64,000 nucleotides of DNA from Janibacter endophyticus (GTDB lineage Bacteria; Actinomycetota; Actinomycetes; Actinomycetales; Dermatophilaceae): contig NZ_JAFEJG010000004.1 in NCBI RefSeq assembly GCF_016888335.1, forward strand, positions 1-64,000, in the 5' to 3' direction. Positions 1 through 7,781 of this stretch are shown here, piece by piece (position 1 is the first letter of the stretch; the number at the start of each line of letters is the position of its first letter). The notes beneath the pieces are model-generated. The model had not been told where the DNA came from. It did not search any database and saw only the letters and a list, made by a program, of their open reading frames with translations. Both the position numbers and the translations under genes were made by a program.

Positions 1-125
1 TCGAGCTCACGCTCGTGATCTTCTCGGTCATCACATGACCTTCCCCGCCAGCTGAGCCGGCGTGTCAGGCCAGAAACACCGTTTGGCGGACAGTCCCCCT
101 CCTGTGGCTGTCGGCCGCGCGCGCC

Positions 126-141
126 TCGCGGCAGAGTCGGA
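126..141 (+). repeat. Dispersed short repeat, copy 1
   Basis: This is a variant of the short intergenic repeat with core GCGGCA-(2 nt)-GTCGGA. The same form (GCGGCAGAGTCGGA) reappears at 49,937. The first 260 bases of the window contain no gene I can support. Confidence 0.45.
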
Positions 142-263
142 TGGGTATGGCCGTCCTCCAGGCGGCCGATCCGACGCGTCGGCAAGGTGACGGGCGGTAC
201 GGTGCGGTGGGGTTCGAGCACAGAGGGCTCGTGCGTAGACCGTTGAGAGGATGGTGGAGGGCA

Positions 264-446
264 ATGGATGGGATCCAGCAGGGTGACAGAGTGCGATGGA
301 AAGAGGCTGCCGGGGGTGAAGTCGGCATCGTGTACGTAGTCAGAGATCACAATGGGGACGCTCACGTTAGGTTCCCGAACGATGGCATGAACATCATCCC
401 AACATCCGAACTGATTCCCGTCGCCGAAGACGAGGGTGACGAATAG
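264..446 (+). CDS. Small hypothetical protein, beta-strand rich
   Basis: A 60-residue protein that I do not recognise as a named family. The frame is open further upstream, but the ATG at 264 is preceded by a GGAGG Shine-Dalgarno four to five bases away, and the upstream residues are arginine-rich and non-conserved in character, so I chose this start. The sequence runs GDRVRWKEAAGGEVGIVYVV and ends with an acidic tail. The spacing of glycines and valines looks like a small SH3/KOW-like barrel, but that is inference. It stands alone between non-coding stretches. Function unknown. Confidence 0.5.
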   Translation: MDGIQQGDRVRWKEAAGGEVGIVYVVRDHNGDAHVRFPNDGMNIIPTSELIPVAEDEGDE

Positions 447-590
447 AGCGTAGTTTCCGGACGGCGCACTCGGACCGTGCCCGGCGGACAGTTGCGTCGA
501 CAGGTCACATCGGACACACCGACTCCCAGAGACCGCGTCTTGAACGAACGGTGCGACGCGGCGGAGGTGGACGAGCGTGGCTGGCCTCCT

Positions 591-606
591 GGCGGCATGT
601 GCGGAT
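591..606 (+). repeat. Dispersed short repeat, copy 2
   Basis: GCGGCATGTGCGGA-type copy, shared almost exactly with 2964-2979. It lies in the gene-free stretch 447-671, in which I see nothing else. Confidence 0.4.
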
Positions 607-671
607 GCTGGCGCGAGCCGGCCGGGGGCACTCCGATGCCTGGTCGAGGCGCTTCTGGCTAGCCTCGCAGG

Positions 672-1055
672 ATGAACGGAATCGTGTGGTGGGAGATCGA
701 GACAGCGGACCCCGAGCGTTTCCAGAGTTTCCACACCGCGCTCTGGAGCTGGGCGTTCGAGCCAGCCTTCGCGGACACGTCACTCGGCGCGGACTACTGG
801 ATCATCAAGGCTGACGGCGTGACCCTTGGAGGGCTGCAGCGCTCGCTCGAGTCGACCCAGCCCTCGAGCGGCGGTACCCGCATCTACTTCGAGATCGATG
901 ACCTCGAGGCTGCCTTCGTTTCGATCGCTGAGAACGGTGGGACGATCGAGCGTCACAGGACAGAGCTGGGCGGAGACGATCGCTGGTTCGGCATCTACAG
1001 GGACCCGACCGGAACCTCCTTCGGTCTGTGGACAGCAAATCCAGAGAACCCTTAA
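672..1055 (+). CDS. VOC-fold (glyoxalase/bleomycin-resistance-like) protein
   Basis: A 127-residue single-domain protein of the vicinal oxygen chelate superfamily. It opens with MNGIVWWEIETADPERFQSF, has the central YFEIDDLEAAFVSIAENGG segment and ends with YRDPTGTSFGLW, the usual second half of the paired beta-alpha-beta-beta-beta module. Members bind a divalent metal and act as lyases, dioxygenases or drug-binding proteins, so the substrate cannot be read from sequence. It is monocistronic and followed by a palindromic repeat at 1066. The family call is firm; the function is not. Confidence 0.85.
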   Translation: MNGIVWWEIETADPERFQSFHTALWSWAFEPAFADTSLGADYWIIKADGVTLGGLQRSLESTQPSSGGTRIYFEIDDLEAAFVSIAENGGTIERHRTELGGDDRWFGIYRDPTGTSFGLWTANPENP

Positions 1056-1065
1056 GTCCGGACCG

Positions 1066-1097
1066 GCGGCATGGTCGGACGCTACGCGATCACAGCG
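1066..1097 (+). repeat. Dispersed palindromic repeat, copy 3
   Basis: Carries the full core GCGGCATGGTCGGACG followed by CTACGCGATCACAGCG. The same unit occurs at 5676 and 8526. Like bacterial REP elements it starts just after a stop codon (11 bases past the VOC gene) and can form a short stem between GGTCG and CGATC. Confidence 0.6.
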
Positions 1098-1154
1098 CAG
1101 AAGCGCGCACCCGGCCTTTGAGGACTGTCGGCGGTCGCTGGCACTCTGCGACCC

Positions 1155-2351
1155 ATGCATACACATCGCGAGCCGCTGTTCGACGAGGTACACCGCACGG
1201 ACGTGGCTCCGGGAAGACACCAGGAGTCGAGCTTTGAGTTTTTGAACCGAGTTGCGGGGGCGTACTGGGAGCACCCGCGGCGCCTCATGCAGGACTGGCT
1301 TGATCACGTCGAGAACGACAATGACCACAACGACCTGCGCCAACGCTTGCGCTCTCGGGACGACGATCAGTTCCGCAGTGCCTTCCTCGAGCTCTACCTC
1401 CACGAGAGCCTCTTGCGAGCGGGATATTCAGTCACGATCCATCCCACCGTCGAGGGATCGACATCCCGTCCCGACTTCCTTGCTGAGCGTGCCGACGAGC
1501 GCATCTACATAGAAGCGATTGCGCCAGGGGCGAACCCGGCAGCGAAGGCTGCGGCAGCGCGACGCGCAGTCCTATTCGACACGGTAAACCAGCTCGATGA
1601 TCCGAACTTCATGCTTTGGCTCGACACACTGGAGGAGGGAATCAGTCCCCCCCCGGCGGCCCGTCTTCGGGGTGACCTTCGCCGGTGGTTGTCGAAACTG
1701 GACCCTGACGCGCCCTGGGACATGGAGAGCGGCCCCTCGTACCAATGGGAGCACAATGGCTGGTCAGTCACGTTCAAGCCGATTCCGCTGAAGCCTGAGG
1801 CGCGAGGGCGACGGCCCAACAGTCGTGCCATTGGCGTCTACGGACACACGCCGGTGGGCTGGATCGATGACGCGCCCGCGATCCGCAAAGCGCTCTCCGG
1901 CAAGCAACACGAGTATGGGAACCTCGACGCGCCGTTCATGATCGCCGTCGGAACTTATATCCATGACAGGGACCGTTGGCACACCACGAACGCTATGTAT
2001 GGCGCCGTCGCCATCCAGTGGGGCGAGGGACCTGACGGTGAGATTGTGAGCCGGCAGATTCGACAGCGCGACGGCTACTTTGGGGCGCCGCCCGACTGGC
2101 AGCATCGCCATGTTTCCGGCGTACTTCTTGTCAACCAGCTCATGCCCTACCACGTTCAGCGCGCCGAGGTCACTCTGTGGCGACACCCCGACCCCATGGT
2201 CCAGTTGCCAGAAGACGTAGGGCTACCGGCTCACGTCTTGGCCATCGACCGCAACGAGCTCAAGGAGACTCCTCCGCCGAACACCGCGGCGGACTTCTTC
2301 GGGCTACCGGACCCATGGCCACCCGGCGAGGCGTGGCCGGACGAGGCATAG
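1155..2351 (+). CDS. Hypothetical protein with a degenerate PD-(D/E)XK-like segment
   Basis: A 398-residue soluble protein of no family I can name. Around residues 113-132 it reads SRPDFLAERADERIYIEAIA, which resembles the acidic half-site of PD-(D/E)XK nucleases (PD, then beta strand, then E-x-K) except that the lysine is alanine here. The rest is rich in tryptophan and proline and ends in a proline-rich tail. No partner gene adjoins it. It may be a restriction-type or DNA-repair nuclease relative that has lost catalysis, or an unrelated fold; I would not assign an activity. Confidence 0.6.
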   Translation: MHTHREPLFDEVHRTDVAPGRHQESSFEFLNRVAGAYWEHPRRLMQDWLDHVENDNDHNDLRQRLRSRDDDQFRSAFLELYLHESLLRAGYSVTIHPTVEGSTSRPDFLAERADERIYIEAIAPGANPAAKAAAARRAVLFDTVNQLDDPNFMLWLDTLEEGISPPPAARLRGDLRRWLSKLDPDAPWDMESGPSYQWEHNGWSVTFKPIPLKPEARGRRPNSRAIGVYGHTPVGWIDDAPAIRKALSGKQHEYGNLDAPFMIAVGTYIHDRDRWHTTNAMYGAVAIQWGEGPDGEIVSRQIRQRDGYFGAPPDWQHRHVSGVLLVNQLMPYHVQRAEVTLWRHPDPMVQLPEDVGLPAHVLAIDRNELKETPPPNTAADFFGLPDPWPPGEAWPDEA

Positions 2352-2442
2352 GAGTCTTCATCCTTCGGCGTGCTGTCGCTCGGCGCGAAAGTACGACCCA
2401 CGACTCGCGGCAGAACCGTGCGGCCTCCGGTACGCAGCCAGA

Positions 2443-2877
2443 TCAGGTTGTCGGCTCGTAATTGGAGAGCGCGTCCATGTAGGTGTTCCGGGTGAACTGC
2501 AGCTCGAGCCAGTCGTACTCCTCGCCAGGTCCGCGTCCGAAGTGCGACCACGTCACGGTTTCGGATCCGACCTCGATGCGGGCCAGGAGTGGCCCGCAGC
2601 CGATGACCGTGCACGTACATCCAAGAAGCGCTGTGCGTCCGGACTCATCTTCAGGGCGTTGGCCAAGGAGAAGCTCGGTCATGTTGGTCCCGGTGGGATG
2701 ACCGAGGTACTCCGGCGGATCAATCCCGGGTGGTGCGTAAGGGCGGAGCCACTGAACCAAGTCCTTGCCGTCCAGGATGAGGGCGACGGTGTCGTAGCGG
2801 ACCGAGTCATCCCACGGGAGGGTGCCCTCCCTGATCCTGAGCTCCAGGTCCCGCACCGTGATGAACTGCCTCATCAT
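2443..2877 (-). CDS. Conserved-looking hypothetical protein
   Basis: A 144-residue cytosolic protein with two candidate starts three bases apart (MMRQF). It has a cysteine cluster LLGCTCTVIGCGPLLA near residues 84-99 and a segment VTWSHFGRG typical of small actinobacterial hypotheticals. No domain is recognisable. It is convergent with the gene ending at 2351 and followed upstream by non-coding DNA. Function unknown. Confidence 0.6.
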   Translation of the reverse strand: MMRQFITVRDLELRIREGTLPWDDSVRYDTVALILDGKDLVQWLRPYAPPGIDPPEYLGHPTGTNMTELLLGQRPEDESGRTALLGCTCTVIGCGPLLARIEVGSETVTWSHFGRGPGEEYDWLELQFTRNTYMDALSNYEPTT

Positions 2878-2963
2878 GGGACCACCCTATGAGCTGGGTC
2901 GCCGACGCCGATCGCAGTCCGGCCGCCTGGCCCCGACTTCGGCTTTCCTCGCAGCGCGCGACC

Positions 2964-2979
2964 GGCGGCATGTGCGGAC
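2964..2979 (+). repeat. Dispersed short repeat, copy 4
   Basis: Near-identical to the copy at 591-606 (GGCGGCATGTGCGGA). It lies in the gap 2878-3039, which holds no gene I can support. Confidence 0.4.
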
Positions 2980-3039
2980 ACCGGGCAGAGCCTGAGGAGG
3001 GGTGCAGCCGCGTGGGTGCGACACCGTGCCGCCGACAGG

Positions 3040-3570
3040 TCAGGTTTCCGAGCCGCCACTGGAAGTCGACACTGAACCGCCCGGGCCTACCCAGAACACC
3101 AGGATTCCCAGTTGCGTCAGGGCCGGCTGCACGGGCGCGACCAGCGCTCGGTGATGAGCGTTGTCCGGGAAGGCCATGGCGGCAGTTGCAACTCCACTGG
3201 ACCAGACCTTGAGACTTCGATGTATCGCAACCGACACGTGGCTGCCCACCTGATTACGGGTGAAGGGTTGCCCGAAGCGCTTGGTGCCCGATTTCGAACT
3301 GCCAGCCCCCTTTGCCTCGACGATGAGACGCTGGCCAGCTCGCGTGGCAACGATGTCGTCGCCATGCTGATGAGCGAGCGCGAAACTCTCAATGCTCCAC
3401 CCATCCGACTCAAGGTGCTGCATCACCGCTTGGACGACGTCGTCTTCAAGCAGGAAGGCCTGCTCAAGGTATGCCACACCGCCATGCTGCCAGAACGCAT
3501 GACCGCTCGTGGGCACGGTCGACACGCCAGCTCGCGGCCGCAACACGGCGGCGACTGTGGGGCCGTCCAT
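3040..3570 (-). CDS. Restriction-endonuclease-like (PD-(D/E)XK) protein
   Basis: A 176-residue protein. The frame is open 60 codons further upstream, but the ATG at 3570 has a perfect AGGAGG nine bases before it, and the upstream part is low-complexity arginine, so this start is preferred. The middle shows DDIVATRAGQRLIVEAKGAG: an aspartate, a beta strand, then E-x-K, the catalytic arrangement of Mrr/Vsr-like restriction nucleases. A preceding helix (VVQAVMQHLESDGWSIESF) and a following QVGSHVSVAIHRSLKVW region fit that fold. It is an orphan with no methyltransferase beside it, so it may act on foreign or modified DNA, or be a repair nuclease. Confidence 0.65.
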   Translation of the reverse strand: MDGPTVAAVLRPRAGVSTVPTSGHAFWQHGGVAYLEQAFLLEDDVVQAVMQHLESDGWSIESFALAHQHGDDIVATRAGQRLIVEAKGAGSSKSGTKRFGQPFTRNQVGSHVSVAIHRSLKVWSSGVATAAMAFPDNAHHRALVAPVQPALTQLGILVFWVGPGGSVSTSSGGSET

Positions 3571-3715
3571 CGTTGAGCGCCTCCTGGCGCCCGCCCTCCG
3601 TGCGGCGCGGTCGCGCACCAGACGCGGCAAATCCGGTCGTTGCCGCAGCGCCGGCTGCCGGTCGGTGGGTCGGATTTGACCGGGGTCGGGCGCGTGTGCT
3701 GTACTCCGTCGCACT

Positions 3716-3822
3716 GGAGGGGAGTATCCCCACTCACGCTTCGTCGTCACTACGGCCCATGAGGGTTCCGGCGAGCGGGCCCGTTACGGGGCTGGGAGAG
3801 ACCTCCGATCATTGGATCGGAG
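3716..3822 (+). promoter_or_regulatory. yybP-ykoY-type (manganese) riboswitch ahead of TerC gene
   Basis: The leader begins GGAGGGGAGTATCCCC and ends GGGAGAGACCTCC, the two conserved edges of the yybP-ykoY aptamer, which is known to sense Mn2+ and to control TerC/Alx-family genes. The closing helix would pair 3716-3720 (GGAGG) with 3802-3806 (CCTCC). The same CTCCGATC (3803-3810) can instead pair perfectly with GATCGGAG (3815-3822), an eight-base hairpin that buries the Shine-Dalgarno seven bases before the ATG at 3830. This predicts a translational on-switch when metal is bound. Family call from motifs and context; the switch is inference. Confidence 0.75.
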
Positions 3823-3829
3823 TGTACTT

Positions 3830-4870
3830 ATGGATGTCCCGTTCTGGATCTGGGCCTCGGTGCTCGGTTTCATCGTGGTGATGCTGGCCATCGACCTGTT
3901 CGCCCACCGCCGCGCCCATGTGATCGGGGTCAAGGAAGCAGCCGCCTGGTCCGGGGTGTGGGTGGCCTTCGGAATCGTCTTCGGCGTCATCGTCTGGTGG
4001 GTCTGGGGCGCTGAGTTCGGGCAGCAGTACTTCGCTGGGTACCTCATCGAGAAGTCCCTGGCTGTGGACAACGTCTTCGTGTGGGCCATCATCTTCAGCT
4101 ACTTCGCCGTCCCTCGTGAGTTCCAGCACCGGGTGCTGTTCCTCGGGGTGCTGGGCGCGCTGGTCTTTCGTGGCATCTTCATCGCGGCAGGGGCCATCCT
4201 CATCCAGAACTTCGCGTGGGTGCTGTACGTCTTCGCGGCGTTCCTGCTCTACACCGGGTACCGGATGATCCGGCAACGCAACGAACACCTCGACCCCGAC
4301 CGGTCGATGGTGCTGCGCCTCTTCCGCAGGTTCATTCCGATGACCCAGACCTACCACGGGCAGAAGCTGCTCGTGCGCCGCAACGGGGTGCTGCTGGCCA
4401 CCCCGTTGCTGGCGGTGCTGGTCCTGGTCGAGGTCACCGACGTGGTCTTCGCCGTGGACTCCATCCCTGCCATCTTCGCGGTGACCGACGAGGTGTTCCT
4501 GGTCTTCACCGCCAACGCCTTCGCGATCCTGGGTCTGCGGGCGATGTACTTCCTGCTCGCCGACCTGATCCACCGCTTCGTCTACCTCAAGGTCGGCCTG
4601 GCCCTGGTGCTGATCTGGGTCGGGGTGAAGATGCTGCTCAAGATCGACATCTTCTACATACCGACCCCCGTGTCACTGGCAGTCATCGCCACGATCATCA
4701 CCGTCTCGATCATCGCCAGCCTGCGCGCCACCCGCGGACAGGGACGCCAAGCCTTGCCCGCGCCGACCGAGCCCCCGTTCCGGGTCGCCACCGAGGCCGA
4801 GGACGCCGCCCTGCAGCCGGTCTGGAGGTCACCCAGGCCCACCCCCACCGATAACCATTCCCACCGATGA
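3830..4870 (+). CDS. TerC/Alx-family membrane transporter
   Basis: A 346-residue polytopic membrane protein. Seven to nine hydrophobic segments are visible from WIWASVLGFIVVMLAIDL through VSLAVIATIITVSIIASL. The family signature acidic motifs are present: SLAVDNVFVWAI in the third segment and VEVTDVVFAVDSIPAI in the sixth, whose aspartates lie in the membrane and are thought to carry Mn2+ (or mediate tellurite resistance). A hydrophilic tail rich in proline follows. I chose the ATG at 3830 because the Shine-Dalgarno CGGAG precedes it; a TTG six codons upstream is weak. It is controlled by the leader at 3716-3822 and followed 32 bases on by a small antitoxin-like gene. Confidence 0.88.
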   Translation: MDVPFWIWASVLGFIVVMLAIDLFAHRRAHVIGVKEAAAWSGVWVAFGIVFGVIVWWVWGAEFGQQYFAGYLIEKSLAVDNVFVWAIIFSYFAVPREFQHRVLFLGVLGALVFRGIFIAAGAILIQNFAWVLYVFAAFLLYTGYRMIRQRNEHLDPDRSMVLRLFRRFIPMTQTYHGQKLLVRRNGVLLATPLLAVLVLVEVTDVVFAVDSIPAIFAVTDEVFLVFTANAFAILGLRAMYFLLADLIHRFVYLKVGLALVLIWVGVKMLLKIDIFYIPTPVSLAVIATIITVSIIASLRATRGQGRQALPAPTEPPFRVATEAEDAALQPVWRSPRPTPTDNHSHR

Positions 4871-4902
4871 CCCCCACCACACCAGGAAAGAAGAGGCACC
4901 CC

Positions 4903-5175
4903 ATGGCACTGAAGGACATGCTCGCCAAGGCCCGCGCAACGGCGACCGGGGCGGTGACCCAGCACCGCGCCAAGATCGACCAGGGCATCACCAAGCTCGG
5001 TGAGGTCGCCAACACCAGGACCGCCGGCCGCTACCAGGACCAGATCGCCAAAGGCAGCCACCACGCACGCGCCGGACTGGACAAGATCAGGTCCGACCGA
5101 CCCGACAGCGCACGACCCAACCCCGACGGGCTCGACACCGACGGGCCCGCCCCGGGCACGCCGGGTCCCCGGTAA
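4903..5175 (+). CDS. MT0933-type antitoxin domain protein
   Basis: A 90-residue helical protein. The frame opens at an ATG overlapping the TerC stop, but MALKDMLAKARATATGAV at 4903 has an AGAAGAGG ribosome site and matches how the family begins. The body (IDQGITKLGEVANTRTAGRYQDQI) follows the MT0933/Rv0909 antitoxin pattern of a basic amphipathic helix, a D-x-x-I-x-K repeat and a G-x-Y-x-D-x-I signature. The tail is proline/aspartate-rich and probably disordered. In mycobacteria the partner is an adjacent START-domain toxin; none is present here, so this is an orphan. Confidence 0.65.
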   Translation: MALKDMLAKARATATGAVTQHRAKIDQGITKLGEVANTRTAGRYQDQIAKGSHHARAGLDKIRSDRPDSARPNPDGLDTDGPAPGTPGPR

Positions 5176-5210
5176 CGCATCAACCCCACCCTCTAGAGGC
5201 CGGAGACCCC

Positions 5211-5396
5211 ATGTCCCACTCACCACTGCGTCGTGGTCGTCTGCCTCGTGTCGCGACCAGTTTGACCATCGCACTCGCCCTACCCCTGACCATGGCAGCA
5301 TCCTGCGTCACCGGTGAGGACCAGGAAGACCAACAAGAACAACAGCAGCAAGACGAGGAGCAGGAAGAGCAGGAAGAGCTGGAGGACGACGACTGA
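5211..5396 (+). CDS. Small acidic lipoprotein
   Basis: A 61-residue precursor. An arginine-rich N-terminus, a hydrophobic stretch (ATSLTIALALPLTMA) and a lipobox with cysteine at MAASC predict lipoprotein export and anchoring. The mature part is a nearly pure run of aspartate, glutamate and glutamine, low complexity and probably disordered. Such acidic tails may bind divalent cations; being 35 bases downstream of the antitoxin-like gene and close to TerC makes metal buffering an attractive but untested idea. I know no named family. Confidence 0.5.
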   Translation: MSHSPLRRGRLPRVATSLTIALALPLTMAASCVTGEDQEDQQEQQQQDEEQEEQEELEDDD

Positions 5397-5430
5397 CGGG
5401 TCCACGCCCGCGGTGGCCCTCCGGGACCGT

Positions 5431-5458
5431 GGTGGTGAGCAGCAAACCGCTCACCACC
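5431..5458 (+). terminator. Hairpin after the TerC cluster
   Basis: GGTGGTGAGC and GCTCACCACC form a ten-base perfect stem around an eight-base loop, 35 bases past the lipoprotein stop. There is no U-run, so termination is likely but not classical. The rest of the gap 5459-5725 contains no gene, only the repeat at 5676. Confidence 0.5.
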
Positions 5459-5675
5459 GCGGTCGTGCATGTCGGGCAGTCCGTTGCCGCCAACACTGAG
5501 GAGCAACCAGGACTGGAGCGGCGGGACGGGCGCGAGGTAACGGCGCTTTCCTACGCCGGTTCGACTCGCCGGCTGGACCTTCTCCAAGGAGAACTCATCC
5601 GCAGATCAGGACTGGACCAGCCTCACACGGATGCATCCGTGCCGGGCAAGCACCGAGGTGAAAGACACACTAGGC

Positions 5676-5720
5676 GCGGCATGGTCGGACGCTACGCGTC
5701 CACAGCGGCAGTTGCGGATG
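5676..5720 (+). repeat. Dispersed palindromic repeat, copy 5
   Basis: The longest copy: GCGGCATGGTCGGACG, then CTACGCGTCCACAGCGGCAG and TTGCGGATG. Here GGACGC and GCGTCC pair around TAC, giving a perfect six-base stem. It sits six bases before the end of the HIT gene. Confidence 0.65.
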
Positions 5721-5725
5721 GTCAG

Positions 5726-6145
5726 TCAGTCCTCGGCAAGCGAGGCCGCGACGCGGTCGAGCGCGTCCCTGGTGGCGCGTGTGCCCGGCAGCTCGATCGC
5801 GATAGCGTCATCGCTATGCCGTGGAACAACGTGCATGTGAACGTGCGAAATATCCTGCTCTGTCTCTGCACCATCGGACAGGTGCAGATTCACCGCCGGT
5901 GCGTGTTTCGCCTTAACCCTCCGGGCCATCAATTGCGTCATGCCCCACAGGGCGGCGCCCTCGTCAGGGCTGAGGTCAGCCAACGAGGGAACGTGTCGGC
6001 GAGGCACGATGAGCACGTGCCCGGGGGCCGCGGGGTATGCATCCATGAAAGCCACGGTCAACTCGTCGCTCGCGGCGACGCTCGCCTCTCCATGGTCGTT
6101 CGAGATCTCGCAGAACGAGCATGCAGCCGGCGCACTCTCAGACAT
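5726..6145 (-). CDS. HIT-family nucleotide hydrolase
   Basis: A 139-residue histidine-triad protein of the Fhit/HINT superfamily. It has an N-terminal CSFCEI metal-binding-type pair, the substrate loop APGHVLIVPRRHVPSL and the catalytic triad HVHMHVVPR (His-x-His-x-His) at about residues 101-105. Enzymes of this type hydrolyse nucleotide phosphoramidates or dinucleoside polyphosphates in the cytoplasm. The length is normal for the family and all key residues are present. It is transcribed alone. Confidence 0.9.
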   Translation of the reverse strand: MSESAPAACSFCEISNDHGEASVAASDELTVAFMDAYPAAPGHVLIVPRRHVPSLADLSPDEGAALWGMTQLMARRVKAKHAPAVNLHLSDGAETEQDISHVHMHVVPRHSDDAIAIELPGTRATRDALDRVAASLAED

Positions 6146-6202
6146 GGGCGCACTCTACGAGCGGCGGCCGATGGTCGCGAAGGATGCGGCAGGACAGTGC
6201 GC

Positions 6203-6355
6203 TCAGTGAGAGTTCTCAGCCTCGTACTCGATGAGCCAGCGCAGGCCGTGCTGCTCGATGACTTGTCCGTCCGGGGCTACGTTGTCTCCCTTACTGGGAG
6301 ACCCCGTGACCTCGTGGCCATGCTTGGTTCTGGTCGGCCTTGGACTGGCGCCCAC
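6203..6355 (-). CDS. Possible small protein (50 residues)
   Basis: A GTG-started frame that ends DGQVIEQHGLRWLIEYEAEN. The C-terminal half has balanced, protein-like composition, unlike the shadow frames around it, and it fills the gap between two genes on the same strand. It has no clear ribosome site and no family I know. Low confidence; it could be the decayed end of a larger gene. Confidence 0.25.
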   Translation of the reverse strand: MGASPRPTRTKHGHEVTGSPSKGDNVAPDGQVIEQHGLRWLIEYEAENSH

Positions 6356-6372
6356 GGTCAGGCAGCTCCATG

Positions 6373-7473
6373 TCATTGGACGTTGTCATCCCTGGCCTGC
6401 TCCTGCGCCCGGCCCCGGCGTAGCCCCACCTCATAGACCGTGAAGAGGAGCAGGGTGAGAGCGACTATCGGCAGGACGAAGAAGCCCATGACAGAGGTGA
6501 AGCCGGCAAGAGCGTCATGCTCGGTCGCCCACAGCACCAGGTACGTCACATACAACAGGTACAGCGCGATGAAAAACCCACCCTCCCAGCGTTTGATCAC
6601 GAAACCAGTGAAGGCGATCGGGAGCAGTGCGACAGCAACGGCGAGCATGAGCGGGATGTCGAGCGCGATGGCAGCGCTGGGGACAGGGATTCCGTCGGAG
6701 GCGATGATCGAGGGGAGTCCAAGGACGAGGCCGATATTGGCGATGTTGCTGCCCACGACGTTGCCGATCGCAAGGTCCCGCTCGCCCTTGCGCACTGCGA
6801 TGAGGGAGGCAGCGAGCTCGGGAAGCGATGTTCCGACGGCGACAACGGTCAGGCCGATGACCAGGTCGCTCAGACCGAGGGCGCTGGCGATCGAGCTCGC
6901 GCCGCGCACCAGCCACTGCGAGCCGAGGACGAGCAAGCCGACGCCAACGAGGATGAAGAGCAGCGCCCGGCCCATTCCCAGCGGCGCGTCGCCTTGGGTG
7001 CTGCCGTCAGCTTCGTCGAGATCATCGCGCCCTGCCCGCACGGACCACCCCAGGTGAGCCACGAACAGCGTAAGGAGCACGACTCCGTCCCACCGCGAGA
7101 TGCCGCCGTCGAGGGAGAGGACGAGGAGCAGCACCGACATCGCGACCATGACCGGCACGTCGATCCGCACCAAGCGCACCTGCGCGATGAGAGGCAGGAC
7201 GAGCGCGGAGAGCCCGAGCACGAGCAAGACGTTAGCGATGTTGCTGCCGACGACATTGCCGACGGCGAGCTCGGGCTGGCCACCCAGCACAGCGCCGATC
7301 GTGACCGCGAACTCCGGCGAAGACGTGGCGACGGCGACGATGGTCAGGCCCACGACCAGCGGAGACAACCCCAGCCGCAAAGCGACCGCCGAGGCGCCGC
7401 GCACCAAGCCTTCTCCTCCGGCGACGAGGAGCACCAGTCCGATAACGACAAGACCCGCCTCGAGGAGACTCAC
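6373..7473 (-). CDS. Calcium/sodium antiporter, CaCA family (YrbG-like)
   Basis: A 366-residue inner-membrane exchanger with ten or so transmembrane helices. The two inverted alpha repeats are clear: VATSSPEFAVTIGAVLGG with GNVVGSNIANVLLVLG, and VGTSLPELAASLIAVRKG with GNVVGSNIANIGLVLG. The acidic residues in the two TS(S/L)PE motifs form the cation site that exchanges Ca2+ against Na+ or H+. The middle loop is short and acidic. It starts with GTG after GAGGAGACT. It has no operon partner. Confidence 0.9.
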   Translation of the reverse strand: MSLLEAGLVVIGLVLLVAGGEGLVRGASAVALRLGLSPLVVGLTIVAVATSSPEFAVTIGAVLGGQPELAVGNVVGSNIANVLLVLGLSALVLPLIAQVRLVRIDVPVMVAMSVLLLVLSLDGGISRWDGVVLLTLFVAHLGWSVRAGRDDLDEADGSTQGDAPLGMGRALLFILVGVGLLVLGSQWLVRGASSIASALGLSDLVIGLTVVAVGTSLPELAASLIAVRKGERDLAIGNVVGSNIANIGLVLGLPSIIASDGIPVPSAAIALDIPLMLAVAVALLPIAFTGFVIKRWEGGFFIALYLLYVTYLVLWATEHDALAGFTSVMGFFVLPIVALTLLLFTVYEVGLRRGRAQEQARDDNVQ

Positions 7474-7781
7474 AACGGCCGAGTGTAGACGTCGGCAAGC
7501 AAGACGTGCGTGGCAGCGCCACGGCCCATCAGATGGGAACCTTGTCGGGACGGGGTGCGTACCCGCTCAGTGCCGACGAACGCCGGCCACCGGCGACAGG
7601 TTGACTCCTTGGTCCTTGACGTCCAGCAACTCCTCGACACCGAAGCGTCCCAAAGCAATCATTCGCAGTGGCCATGCGTCGACCTTGCATCCGTAAGTGA
7701 GCGGGCGGCATGCAACGCGGCAGTTGCGGATGCTTCGCATAACCACTTGCTCCGGCTGAGCCGCATCGTCAGGCTCGGGCG
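7474..7781. other. Gene-free stretch with a partial repeat
   Basis: About 310 bases with no convincing gene. A partial copy of the dispersed repeat lies at 7703-7733 (GCGGCATG, then CGCGGCAGTTGCGGATG). I see nothing else. Confidence 0.4.

Noticed and set aside
5429-6436. A 335-codon plus-strand open frame across the HIT gene
   Set aside because: Low-complexity arginine-rich translation; the minus strand encodes an intact histidine triad.
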